Below are positions 23,597 to 31,779 of a stretch of 50,797 nt of DNA, piece after piece. The stretch spans positions 1 through 50,797 of the forward strand of contig JAXHUA010000139.1 in the NCBI GenBank assembly GCA_034189695.1, read 5' to 3'. Below the pieces are notes generated by a model. That model searched no databases. It saw nothing but the letters and a program-made list of their open reading frames with translations, and was not told the origin of the DNA. Each line of letters opens with the position of its first letter. Positions within the stretch are counted from its first letter, which is position 1. A program made the translations under genes and the position numbers. The stretch is from JAXHUA01 sp034189695 (lineage in GTDB: Bacteria > Chloroflexota > Dehalococcoidia > E44-bin15).

Positions 23597-24268
23597 TCAT
23601 CCTTGTTTCGGCAAGGGGAGCGTTGAGAGCAGGGCACAGGCGTTGGAGGTGAGAACCTCAGCGCACTCTTCCTCGTTTAGTCCGGCGCCTTGTACGATTC
23701 GGTGGGCAAGACTCGGGGAAAGCAAGTCTGACGGCTCGTGGGCATCCGAATTGAGGAGTAGACGGGCGCCCGTGAGCCTCGCCACACGGGAAACGTGACC
23801 GTTGGTAAGTGAGTGGCCCTTCCTGCCGCTGAGTTCGAGGTAGACACCGTTCTTGGCAGCAAGCTGGGCTTCCTCGATAGTAATCAGACCAGGATGTGCC
23901 AGAATATCGACACAGGAGCTTTGAAGCGCGGCGAGATTGGTGCCTTCCTCGACTGGCTCAACGATGGTCTCGCCGTGTACGATAACCAACCAGGCCCCCA
24001 ATTCCTTGGCACGACGCGCTGCCTCGTCTATGGCTGCTGGAGGGACGTGGGTGAGTTCCACCCCTGGTGCGACGATTATGTCCCAATGCTTCCTGGCAAG
24101 TGCGCAGTCTTCCGCAACCTCCGAAATCACCCGTTCCAGAGAGCCTACGCCGGCATGGTCGGTGATTCCAAGAGCCTTGTAGCCCCTCGTGCTGGCTCGC
24201 CTGATCAGTTCTATTGGTGTCAGAGAACCGTCGCTCAGCGTGGTGTGAGTGTGGAAATCATAGACCAA
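23597..24268 (-). CDS. PHP-domain phosphoesterase (histidinol-phosphatase-like)
   Basis: The 223-residue protein has the PHP metal sites: VYDFHTHTTLSDG at the N-terminus, LGITDHAG, APGVELTH, VIVHGE, LAHPG and NSDAHEPSD at the end, giving a trinuclear metal centre. PHP proteins hydrolyse phosphomonoesters or nucleic acids; the stand-alone form resembles HisK-type histidinol phosphatases. The TTG start at 24268 is chosen because GGGAGGT lies five bases upstream and the residues before it overlap the divergent ino1 gene. A role in dephosphorylating inositol phosphate is conceivable from the neighbourhood but untested. Confidence 0.82.
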   Translation of the reverse strand: MVYDFHTHTTLSDGSLTPIELIRRASTRGYKALGITDHAGVGSLERVISEVAEDCALARKHWDIIVAPGVELTHVPPAAIDEAARRAKELGAWLVIVHGETIVEPVEEGTNLAALQSSCVDILAHPGLITIEEAQLAAKNGVYLELSGRKGHSLTNGHVSRVARLTGARLLLNSDAHEPSDLLSPSLAHRIVQGAGLNEEECAEVLTSNACALLSTLPLPKQG

Positions 24269-24295
24269 GAACCACCTCCCTCGTAGGGTGCGTTC

Positions 24296-24324
24296 ATTGT
24301 AGAACAGGAGATAGATTTGGGCAA
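24296..24324 (-). promoter_or_regulatory. Promoter of the PHP gene, overlapping the ino1 start
   Basis: On the minus strand TTGCCC (24324-24319), a 17 bp spacer and TACAAT (24301-24296) direct transcription toward the PHP gene. The -35 lies over the first codons of ino1, so expression of the two divergent genes is probably linked. Confidence 0.55.
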
Positions 24325-25390
24325 CATAAACGTAGCCATACTTGGCGTTGGGAACTGCGCGTCGTCGCTGGTCCAGGGTGTCCAATACTACGGTGAGGCC
24401 AAGGAGGGCGAGTTCATTCCAGGTCTGATGCACGTCGACCTCGGCGGCTACCATGTCCGAGACATCAAATTCGTTGCGGCATTTGACGTCGATCGCAAGA
24501 AGGTGGGCAAGGACCTGAGTGAGGCGATATTCACGTCGCCGAACAACACCTACCGGTTCTGCGACGTACCGACCTGCGGAGTGAAGGTGTCACGGGGTAT
24601 GACTCACGACGGGCTGGGCAAGTACCTGTCGGAAATAATCACCAAAGCCCCCGGGCCTACGGATGATATCGTCAGCATACTCAAGGAGACGGGCACTGAC
24701 ATCGTTGTCAATTACCTTCCCGTAGGTAGCGAGGAAGCGACCAAGTGGTACATCGAGCAGGTGCTGGCCGCTGGATGCGCTTTCGTGAACTGCATTCCTG
24801 TCTTCATTGCCCGGGAGAAATACTGGCAGAAACGGTTCGCTGAGAAGGGGCTGCCGGTAGTGGGCGATGACATCAAAAGCCAGGTCGGAGCCACCATTGT
24901 ACATCGAGTCCTGACGCGCCTGTTTCGAGAGCGAGGCGTCAAGCTGGAACGGACCTTCCAGTTGAATTTCGGGGGAAACACGGACTTCCTCAACATGCTT
25001 GAGCGCGAGAGACTGGAGTCCAAGAAGATATCCAAGACCGATTCAGTCACGTCACAGCTCGACTACGACATAGGGCGTGACAATATTCACGTGGGCCCCA
25101 GCGACTATGTCACTTGGCTGAGCGACCGTAAGTGGTGCTACATTCGAATGGAGGGGCGGACCTTCGGCGACGTTCCACTCAACATCGAAGCCAAACTGGA
25201 GGTGTGGGACAGCCCCAATTCCGCGGGGGTGGTTGTAGACGCCATAAGGTGCTGCAAACTCGCCATGGACCGTGGTATGAGCGGGGCACTCGTGGGCCCA
25301 TCGGCATATTTCATGAAGTCTCCTCCTGTCCAATACAAGGACGATGACGCGCGCAGGATGGTGGAGGAGTTTATTGCGGCGGAAAGCTGA
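24317..25390 (+). CDS. ino1: myo-Inositol-1-phosphate synthase
   Basis: The 357-residue protein begins NINVAILGVGNCASSLVQG, the NAD-binding loop of the archaeal/bacterial-type inositol-1-phosphate synthases. It continues with GDDIKSQVGATIVHRVL and NFGGNTDFLNM, the conserved active-site segments, and ends with VVDAIRCCKLAMDRG. It converts glucose 6-phosphate to inositol 1-phosphate with internal NAD recycling. The TTG start has AGGAG six bases upstream. It begins a run with a PHP protein, a PimA-like glycosyltransferase and a CDP-alcohol phosphatidyltransferase, which indicates inositol phospholipid synthesis. Confidence 0.93.
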   Translation: MGNINVAILGVGNCASSLVQGVQYYGEAKEGEFIPGLMHVDLGGYHVRDIKFVAAFDVDRKKVGKDLSEAIFTSPNNTYRFCDVPTCGVKVSRGMTHDGLGKYLSEIITKAPGPTDDIVSILKETGTDIVVNYLPVGSEEATKWYIEQVLAAGCAFVNCIPVFIAREKYWQKRFAEKGLPVVGDDIKSQVGATIVHRVLTRLFRERGVKLERTFQLNFGGNTDFLNMLERERLESKKISKTDSVTSQLDYDIGRDNIHVGPSDYVTWLSDRKWCYIRMEGRTFGDVPLNIEAKLEVWDSPNSAGVVVDAIRCCKLAMDRGMSGALVGPSAYFMKSPPVQYKDDDARRMVEEFIAAES

Positions 25391-26174
25391 GCAAGAGGGT
25401 GCTTCGCCTGATTCACGATACGGCCTGGCCGACGTCCACATCCACAGCAGCGTGAGCGACGGCATGGCGGACATACCGGAGATCGTGGCGTACGTTGAAG
25501 AGAAGACAGATCTCGACGTGATTGCGATAACCGATCATGACGAGATCAGTGGCAGCTATCAGGCGCGTGAGCTGGTGGCACAACGCGGGTACCGTTTCGA
25601 GGTGGTGATCGGCTCGGAGGTTACCACGCTCGATGGACATCTCCTTGCTCTGTTCATAGAGAAACCTGTTCCCCCTCACCAGACATTGGAGAGAACCATC
25701 GATGCAATCCACGAGCAGGGGGGCCTGTGTATCGTGCCCCATCCCATGTGCTGGCTCACCGAGAGCGTGAGCAAGCGCACGTTGGGGAGAGTGATGAACG
25801 GCACTGGTGCCAGAGTCTATCTGGACGGCATCGAGACCATCAACGCCACCATTGTGGGACGTATCTCCAACAAGAGGGCCAGGAGGTTCAACGGGAAGCA
25901 TGGGTTCGCCGAGACAGGGGGCAGTGACGCTCATTTTTTGAGGGCGGTGGGCAGCGCTTTTACTCTCTTCCGGGGGAGGACTGGTGAGGACTTGAGAAGA
26001 AGCCTCCTTGAGCGGACGACCGTAGCCCGGAACGGCAGGCCGGTGAAGCCGTCCGAGATTGGTCTGACGCAAATCATCAAGCAGCAGATAAAGAGCAAGG
26101 GGCTCTCTCTCCATGGGATGCTGGGAAACCTCAGGGAGAACTTCTATGAAGATCGCCCTCATTTCCCCATATGA
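25374..26174 (+). CDS. PHP-domain metal-dependent phosphoesterase
   Basis: The 266-residue protein shows DVHIHSSVSDG, VIAITDHDEISG, VVIGSEVTT, IVPHPM and TGGSDAHF, the ordered PHP metal-binding motifs. It is a different branch from the PHP protein at 23597. TTG at 25374 with GGAGGAG four bases upstream overlaps ino1 by 17 bases; ATG at 25344 is an alternative with a weaker site. Being sandwiched between ino1 and a glycosyltransferase, it may dephosphorylate an inositol-phosphate or glycolipid intermediate (inference only). Confidence 0.83.
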   Translation: MRRKAEQEGASPDSRYGLADVHIHSSVSDGMADIPEIVAYVEEKTDLDVIAITDHDEISGSYQARELVAQRGYRFEVVIGSEVTTLDGHLLALFIEKPVPPHQTLERTIDAIHEQGGLCIVPHPMCWLTESVSKRTLGRVMNGTGARVYLDGIETINATIVGRISNKRARRFNGKHGFAETGGSDAHFLRAVGSAFTLFRGRTGEDLRRSLLERTTVARNGRPVKPSEIGLTQIIKQQIKSKGLSLHGMLGNLRENFYEDRPHFPI

Positions 26175-27291
26175 TTTCGCCTGCCCGGGTGGGGTGGTCG
26201 CTCACATATCGCAGCTCCATGAGCAGTTCACCAGGATGGGGCATTATGCGAAGGTGATCGGCCCGTGCTCTCATCCAGACCCTTCGGCAGTGCACCGGGA
26301 CCTCATTGCTATCGGCAGGCCGATTCCCGTGCCTTCAGGCGGCTCCGTGGCCAGGGTGACGCTGTCGCCGTTCTTGGGCGGCGCGATGAAACGGATACTG
26401 GGTGAGGGGCACTTCGACATAGTCCATATGCACGAGCCGCTGGGCTCGACACTGCCGCTGACCGCCCTTGCCGTCTCAAAGTCCGTCAACGTCGGCACAT
26501 TCCACGCCTGCCACCGCGAGCCGAGGGGGTACCAGGTGGCGAGGCCATTTGCCGCCTGGTGGTTCAGGAGGCTCGATGGGAAGATCGCGGTCTCCAAGCC
26601 GGCGATGCGCTTCGTCGGCAAGCACTTGCCGGGCGACTACGAGATAATTCCGAACGGCATAGACGTTGGGCACTTCTCAGCGGAGGTGCCGCCGCTCGAT
26701 GACTTTGACGATGGTAAGCTCAACATCCTTTTCGTGGGCCGTCTGGAGAAGCGGAAGGGGCTGCGGTATCTTCTCGCTGCCTATGCGCGTGTCAAGAGGG
26801 TGCTGCCTGAAAGCCGGCTTGTGGTTGTGGGGTCGGGGGACCGCCAGCCCTACGTGAGGCTGGCGAAGCGACTGGGCTTGCAGGACGTGGTCTTTGTGGG
26901 CCATGTGCGCTATGCGGACCTGCCCCGGTACTACAGGGCCGCCGACGTATTCTGTGCCCCGGCCACGGGGGAGGAGAGCTTCGGGATCGTCCTCCTGGAG
27001 GCTATGGCTGCGTCGAGAGCCATAGTCGCGTCGGCGAACGAAGGCTACGCTGGCGTACTGAGCGACGGTGAGGAGGGGCTACTGGTGCCGCCGCAGGACG
27101 AGCGGGCAACCGCCGATGCGCTGGTCACCGTGCTCAGCGACGAATCCCTGCGTCGCCGGATGGGTGAAAAGGGAAGAGCCACAGCGGACGAGTACAGTTG
27201 GGCAAACGTTGCCGCGAGAATCCTCGACTACTACGAGCGACTGCTTGAGCAGCGAAGAGTGGCGCCATGCGGTGCGGATGGGATGACCTAG
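26146..27291 (+). CDS. GT4 glycosyltransferase, PimA-like
   Basis: The 381-residue protein has the GT-B, GT4 layout. The N-terminal SPYDFACPGGVVAHISQL contains the acceptor and membrane-facing loop seen in phosphatidylinositol mannosyltransferase PimA. VHMHEPLGS and GTFHACHRE follow, and the C-terminal donor half has FVGRLEKRKGLRYLL and PATGEESFGIVLLEAM with the EX7E glutamates. It is expected to add a sugar, perhaps mannose, to a phosphatidylinositol-type lipid. The ATG at 26146 has GGGAGAA upstream and overlaps the PHP gene by 29 bases. Confidence 0.83.
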   Translation: MKIALISPYDFACPGGVVAHISQLHEQFTRMGHYAKVIGPCSHPDPSAVHRDLIAIGRPIPVPSGGSVARVTLSPFLGGAMKRILGEGHFDIVHMHEPLGSTLPLTALAVSKSVNVGTFHACHREPRGYQVARPFAAWWFRRLDGKIAVSKPAMRFVGKHLPGDYEIIPNGIDVGHFSAEVPPLDDFDDGKLNILFVGRLEKRKGLRYLLAAYARVKRVLPESRLVVVGSGDRQPYVRLAKRLGLQDVVFVGHVRYADLPRYYRAADVFCAPATGEESFGIVLLEAMAASRAIVASANEGYAGVLSDGEEGLLVPPQDERATADALVTVLSDESLRRRMGEKGRATADEYSWANVAARILDYYERLLEQRRVAPCGADGMT

Positions 27292-27312
27292 GACGAAGGA
27301 GACTGATGCGTT

Positions 27313-27948
27313 TTGTGGAAAGACCTGTTTCGACCCTCGGTGATAAGCGACAGGGCCCACCGTCTCGCTGAGCCAGTCGGCCGCCTAGTCGCAAAGACGG
27401 GTATTCATCCCAATGCCGTGACAATAACCGGCTTTCTCCTCATCATCGGCGTTGCCTGGTTGCTGGCCGAGGGATGGTTCCTGCTTGGCGGCATTCTGGT
27501 TCTGGTGATAAGTTGCTCCGATTTCATAGATGGGGCACTGGCCAGGGCAACCGGGAAGGCCACCACCTTTGGCGCCCTTCTTGATTCCAGCCTTGACCGC
27601 TACTCTGAGGCAGTGCTTCTATTCGGACTTCTGTGGTTCCATGCCTCTGCCGGGGCGTTCACCGAGGTTATGCTCATATTCGCCACGTTGGTCGGGTCTC
27701 TTCTCGTAAGCTATGTCAGGGCCAGGGCCGAGGGGCTCGGGTTGTTCGCCGAGGTGGGCATCATGAGGAGGACCCTGCGAGTCATCACGCTGGCAGTCGG
27801 CCTCATGCTTAGCCCCATCCAGCCTGCGCTCCTGGTCATTCTATGGATACTGGCGGTCGCGACCAACCTCACGGCGCTGTACAGGCTGTTCTATGTGTGG
27901 CGCGCCAGCCGTCGGACGGAGGTGAGGCTACGGCAGGAAGGTGAGTGA
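27313..27948 (+). CDS. CDP-alcohol phosphatidyltransferase (PI-phosphate synthase-like)
   Basis: The 211-residue membrane protein carries the CDP-alcohol phosphotransferase signature DFIDGALAR, then FGALLDSSLDRYSE (D-x2-D-G-x2-A-R, G-x3-D-x3-D), with about six hydrophobic helices. It moves a phosphatidyl group from CDP-diacylglycerol to an alcohol. With ino1 two genes upstream, the likely acceptor is inositol 1-phosphate, giving PI-phosphate. The start is a TTG at 27313, about 20 bp after the glycosyltransferase stop. It ends 7 bp from the convergent metallopeptidase gene. Confidence 0.88.
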   Translation: MWKDLFRPSVISDRAHRLAEPVGRLVAKTGIHPNAVTITGFLLIIGVAWLLAEGWFLLGGILVLVISCSDFIDGALARATGKATTFGALLDSSLDRYSEAVLLFGLLWFHASAGAFTEVMLIFATLVGSLLVSYVRARAEGLGLFAEVGIMRRTLRVITLAVGLMLSPIQPALLVILWILAVATNLTALYRLFYVWRASRRTEVRLRQEGE

Positions 27949-27955
27949 GGCTCTA

Positions 27956-29182
27956 TCAGGTGGTGCGCCGCAGCAGCAGATTGACCAGCAGAAGGACGAA
28001 GACCACACCCAGCGCTCCCACAATAGCTATCAAAGCAATGTGAAGCACCGGCATGCTCGAACCCTGGCCGCCGGGGGTGGGTGTCGGCTCAGGCCCCAGG
28101 CCGAGGCTCTCACGCCACAGGACATTGAAACCATCGAGGTCGAACCCGTAGACAGCGAGCAGGGCATCGTCACAGGTGCTTCCGTCCTTGAACACGCCGA
28201 GGAGCTCCAGGAGCTTGCTCCTTCCGTAGGAATCAAGCAGGAACTGAACCGCGCTGTAGCTCTCGGCGTAGCAGAGGCTTGCCTGGGCAGTGTCGCTGGG
28301 GAAGCTGCTGCAAATGCTGCGGATTGAGAAGAGGGTGTCGCTGGCTATTGCCGTCGCGAGGTAGACGGCCAGATCTGAGCGAAGGTCCGGCTCGGCATCC
28401 ATCGCCAGACCCTCGTCGAGCCATGTGGGCAGGTATCCATAGGGTCCGAAGATCGCCTGGCGTGTCACCAGGTGCCCCAGCTCGTGCGCAATGGCCCGGC
28501 TTCCCCAACCCAGGCTCCCCGGCGGGATCCCTATGGCTATGATGCCGTAGTCATAGAAGGCCACCCCACCGGTCCATTCCTGTGGGTAGACCAGCGCGCT
28601 CTGAAGGTCGGACGGAGAGGCGTACACGTGGATCGTCGCCGGCTCTTCGAGCGAAACACCGATGTCAGCCTCGAGGCGCTGTAGCGCGTCGAGTGCGCTC
28701 GCCAGCAGTTGCTGGGCGAATGACGTGTCACCCTCATACCACGTGATAGTAATCTGGCCGCTTGAAAGGCTGTTCCAGTCGTAGCGTGTGTCATTGAACT
28801 GCACGCTGGTCGGCGACGTCTCCGTCAGTCGCCCATCGGCATCCCGGACAAGCCACCGATACTCGACCTCGGCTCCGGGCGGCAGGCCTCCGGTCTCAAG
28901 CATGTTCCATGTCCAGCTCACGTCCACCGTCGTGCCCGGGTTGAAACCGACGTCAACGCGGCAGCTCACCGGGAGCACGCTGGACCTGTGCACTCTGTAC
29001 TCGAGGTCTATATCCTCGATCGGGGTGGCGGACTCGGCTTCGAGGGAAAACGTGATCGCCTGAGGGAACTGAGGAGTCGCTTCGCTGGACACCACGTTGA
29101 CCGGAGCGTCAGCGACGGCGACTGCGGGAAAGGCCGCGAGTACGACAAGGGCGAGAACGAGAGACAATAGAAGCTTCTTCAT
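27956..29182 (-). CDS. Membrane-anchored HExxH metallopeptidase (MA-like)
   Basis: The 408-residue protein has a signal peptide (LLLSLVLALVVLAAFPAVAVA), a beta-rich N-terminal region, the zinc motif AHELGH (232-237) with a second glutamate in TWLDEGLA (about 254-260), a Pro/Gly-rich linker and a C-terminal transmembrane helix followed by RRTT. This is the gluzincin layout of peptidase MA-like proteins: an extracytoplasmic enzyme tethered at its C-terminus. The substrate is unknown. Its ATG overlaps the prfB stop (ATGA), so it is translated from the endonuclease V/RF2 mRNA. Confidence 0.82.
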   Translation of the reverse strand: MKKLLLSLVLALVVLAAFPAVAVADAPVNVVSSEATPQFPQAITFSLEAESATPIEDIDLEYRVHRSSVLPVSCRVDVGFNPGTTVDVSWTWNMLETGGLPPGAEVEYRWLVRDADGRLTETSPTSVQFNDTRYDWNSLSSGQITITWYEGDTSFAQQLLASALDALQRLEADIGVSLEEPATIHVYASPSDLQSALVYPQEWTGGVAFYDYGIIAIGIPPGSLGWGSRAIAHELGHLVTRQAIFGPYGYLPTWLDEGLAMDAEPDLRSDLAVYLATAIASDTLFSIRSICSSFPSDTAQASLCYAESYSAVQFLLDSYGRSKLLELLGVFKDGSTCDDALLAVYGFDLDGFNVLWRESLGLGPEPTPTPGGQGSSMPVLHIALIAIVGALGVVFVLLLVNLLLRRTT

Positions 29183-30283
29183 CCAGCTTCGCCGATGGTG
29201 GATTTCAGGTAAGCCTTGATGAACCCGTCCATGTCGCCGTCAAGCACCGCGTTGGGGTCGCTGGTTTCGAAGTCGGTGCGGTGGTCCTTCACCATCTTGT
29301 ACGGATGAAGGACGTAGCTTCTGATCTGGTTACCCCATCCTGCGGCAACGTGTTCTCCCTTCAGCCTGGCCTTCTCCTCCGCCCTCTTGGCCAGTTCGTG
29401 CTCCAGCAATCGGGACCGCAGCACCTTGAGCGCCGTCTCCTTGTTCTGGTACTGTGACCGCTCGTTCTGGCAGGTGACGACGAGGCCTGTGGGGATGTGG
29501 GTGATGCGAACAGCGGTGCTCGTCTTCTGCACGTGCTGGCCGCCGGGGCCGCTGGCCTTGTAGAAATCGATCTTCAGATCGTCCGGGTCCAGTTCCACCT
29601 CTACGTCCCGCTCTGCCTCTGGAATGACTTCGACGAGCACGAAGGAGGTATGGCGCAGGTGCGATGCGTCGAAGGGCGACAGGCGAACGAGGCGATGCAC
29701 TCCTCTCTCCGATTTGAGGTAGCCATAGGCATACTGGCCCTCAATCTCGACGAGGGCGCTCTTGATGCCTGCTTCCTCACCGGGGGACACCTCGACGACC
29801 TCGGCGCGATAGCCCTGGCGCTCAGCCCATCTGAGGTACATTCTAAGCAGCATCTCGGCCCAGTCCTGGGCCTCAACGCCTCCGGCACCTGCATGGAGGG
29901 CGAGGAAAGCGTTTCTCCTCTCGTACTCGCCACTGAGGAGCAGGGTGAACTCCAGCTTCTCGAACTCGGAAGCAGCCTGGTCAATCTCGGTGTCTATCTC
30001 CTGCGCCAGAGAGGTCTCGTTCTCTTCGCTAGCCAGTTCAGCCAGTTCCAGCAGGTCAGTAACCTTCTTGTGCAAAGCCCCCCAGGTCTCCACCTCCGCC
30101 TTGACCTCAGCCAGGCGTCGCATCATCCGCTGCGCCCTCTCCTGGTCACTCCAGAAGTCGGGCTTGGACGACTCCTTTTCTATACTGGCGATCTCTCCCT
30201 GCTTCGCTGCGATGTCAAAGACGCACCATGACGTTGGAGATATAGTCGCTCAGTTCTTCCAGCCTTCTTCGCTGTTCCTGCAT
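29179..30283 (-). CDS. prfB: Peptide chain release factor 2, with programmed +1 frameshift
   Basis: A first frame starts at the ATG at 30283 (AAGGAG upstream), encodes MQEQRRRLEELSDYISNVMV and two more residues, then meets CTT TGA C at 30220-30214. A +1 shift continues in the long frame to 29179, for 367 residues in all, the normal RF2 length. The body has the class I release-factor GGQ motif (SGPGGQHVQKTST), which hydrolyses peptidyl-tRNA at UGA and UAA. It follows endonuclease V by 16 bp and is coupled to the metallopeptidase. A frame starting at 30126 would miss the first domain. Confidence 0.92.
30214..30220 (-). promoter_or_regulatory. prfB autoregulatory frameshift site CTTTGAC
   Basis: On the minus strand CTT TGA C is codons 22-23 of the short frame. 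When RF2 is scarce the ribosome stalls at UGA and slips +1, restoring RF2 synthesis. The upstream stimulator is weak here: only GGTG precedes the slip codon (with CGT between) instead of the AGGGGG of E. coli. Confidence 0.9.
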
Positions 30284-30299
30284 TCCTGCTCCTTCGTGC

Positions 30300-31010
30300 C
30301 TAGAGTGGCAGCTTTCCCCGTTCTGGCGACAACGGCGGCAACTTCCCGGCTGCAGCCAGGTGAGCCAGGCGAGTGGGCTCAGGAAGGCGGTACCCGTTGC
30401 AGCAGGCGATTACCCAGTGTATCGCCGCCTCCAGGTCGGTCCTGTGGCCGATGGAGACGTACACTGGCCTAGTGCCCCGTTTCGTCCTCAGTGCTGCCCC
30501 AACCACTTCGTCACGGTGCACCAGTGGAGCATATGACCCTGGGTCTTGAGCCAGGTCTCCGTGTTGACCGCAGAGAATAGACTTGGCGCAGCCTATGGTG
30601 GGAGTATCGAGAATGAGCCCGAGGTGGGACGCCAGCCCAAGCCGGCGTGGGTGCGCTATCCCTTGGGCATCGGCGATGAAGACATCAGGGGTCGATATGA
30701 GCTTCTCACAGGCGGTGAGAACCAGCGGCATCTCGCGAAAGGAGAGGAGCCCGGGCACGTAGGGGAACTCGACCTTCATCTCGATAACGCTCGTTTCCAC
30801 GATGGCCAGATCGGCCAGGCGCAGTACTACCACGGCGGCCTTCGCCACACCTCTCTCGTCGGCACGGGATATGTCAGCCCCGGCAACCAGGCGAGGCGCT
30901 TCCAGTTCGTTGCGTCTCACTACCTGGGATGCAAGGGAGCGCTGGATGTCCTGCGCCTGGGCAGGCGACACATGCCAGGGGTGAAGCTGTTCTACCCTCA
31001 CGATGTTCAA
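30300..31010 (-). CDS. nfi: Endonuclease V
   Basis: The protein (up to 236 residues) contains VAGADISRAD with the first catalytic Asp, FPYVPGLLSFRE with the metal-binding Glu, and ADAQGIAHPRRLGLASHLG (normally DGxGxAHPRR; the Asp is kept). IGHRTDLEAAIHWV and GYRLPEPTR follow. It nicks DNA near deaminated bases such as inosine. The annotated TTG at 31010 overlaps its own -10 element, so the GTG at 31001 is a likelier start, on a leaderless or nearly leaderless mRNA. It heads the nfi-prfB-metallopeptidase unit. Confidence 0.88.
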   Translation of the reverse strand: MNIVRVEQLHPWHVSPAQAQDIQRSLASQVVRRNELEAPRLVAGADISRADERGVAKAAVVVLRLADLAIVETSVIEMKVEFPYVPGLLSFREMPLVLTACEKLISTPDVFIADAQGIAHPRRLGLASHLGLILDTPTIGCAKSILCGQHGDLAQDPGSYAPLVHRDEVVGAALRTKRGTRPVYVSIGHRTDLEAAIHWVIACCNGYRLPEPTRLAHLAAAGKLPPLSPERGKLPL

Positions 31011-31038
31011 TTATAAACGCAGGGATGCGTACGGGCAA
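31010..31038 (-). promoter_or_regulatory. Promoter of the nfi-prfB-peptidase unit
   Basis: On the minus strand TTGCCC (31038-31033), a 17 bp spacer and a perfect TATAAT (31015-31010) predict a start near 31003, inside the longest possible nfi frame and next to the GTG at 31001. Confidence 0.6.
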
Positions 31039-31162
31039 CGTAGGCACGCCCTTTTGCCGGGGCATCGTGCCAGGGGCGCAGGCTGGGTGCCGCCGGATAG
31101 ACTCACGGCGTGGCGGGCTGGACCAGAGACGGACTGGCAACAACGTGAACGAGTATAGAGCA

Positions 31163-31191
31163 TTGACACGCAGGGTGTTATTGGCCATAAT
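31163..31191 (+). promoter_or_regulatory. Promoter of the rpsP operon
   Basis: TTGACA (31163-31168), a 17 bp spacer and CATAAT (31186-31191) lie 35 bp before the rpsP ATG, with AAGGAG between. This is a strong sigma-70-like promoter, as expected for a ribosomal protein gene. Confidence 0.7.
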
Positions 31192-31225
31192 AAGCAGCGT
31201 TGAATAGCACTACCAAGGAGTGTGA

Positions 31226-31504
31226 ATGGTAAAGATCCGGCTAGCTCGCGTTGGAAGGAAGAAGAAACCAAGCTACCGTGTAGTGGTCGCCGATTCCCGA
31301 GCTCCTCGCGATGGCGCCTTCATTGAGATCATCGGGCACTACGATCCGCTGACTGACCCTCCCACCGTTGTGATCGACGATCAGAAGGCGTTGAGATGGC
31401 TTCGTCAGGGCGCCCAACCCACAGATGCCGTGGCTCGAATGCTAGAGAAGCTCAGTGTCCTGGAGAGGTTCAAGACCGAGTCGGCTGTTGAGCAATCCTC
31501 CTAG
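31226..31504 (+). CDS. rpsP: 30S ribosomal protein S16
   Basis: The 92-residue protein reads VKIRLARVGRKKKPSYRVVV, DSRAPRDGAFIEIIGHYDP and WLRQGAQPTDAV, the full S16 signature. It binds 16S rRNA early in small-subunit assembly. The ATG at 31226 has AAGGAG upstream. It leads the rpsP-khpA-rimM unit; trmD and rplS, which often follow rimM, are absent because a terminator closes the unit. Confidence 0.96.
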   Translation: MVKIRLARVGRKKKPSYRVVVADSRAPRDGAFIEIIGHYDPLTDPPTVVIDDQKALRWLRQGAQPTDAVARMLEKLSVLERFKTESAVEQSS

Positions 31505-31542
31505 GAAAGGGAGCCAAAATCCAACCCACTAGAGGAGAAGAA

Positions 31543-31770
31543 ATGAAGGAGCTTATCGAATTCATCGCAAAGTCCATAGTGAACAAGCCCGAAAACGTAA
31601 CTGTGACTGAAGAGCGGAACGACGAGAGGGTCTTCCTTAAGCTCCAGGTCGATGAGGAGGACATGGGAAGAGTGATCGGCAAGCAGGGCAGGGTAGCCCA
31701 GGCGATGCGCACGCTTCTCAGGGTGCTCGCAGCCAAGCAGGGCATTCGAGTGGACCTTGACATAGTCTAG
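31543..31770 (+). CDS. khpA: KH-domain RNA-binding protein KhpA
   Basis: The 75-residue protein is a single KH domain with the RNA-gripping loop VIGKQGRVAQAMR, preceded by VDEEDMGR. In other bacteria KhpA, alone or with KhpB/EloR, binds many RNAs and affects cell division and small-RNA function. It lies 38 bp after rpsP with GAGGAG before its ATG, and 9 bp before rimM, the common rpsP-khpA-rimM order. Confidence 0.93.
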   Translation: MKELIEFIAKSIVNKPENVTVTEERNDERVFLKLQVDEEDMGRVIGKQGRVAQAMRTLLRVLAAKQGIRVDLDIV

Positions 31771-31779
31771 CGCGAAGCG

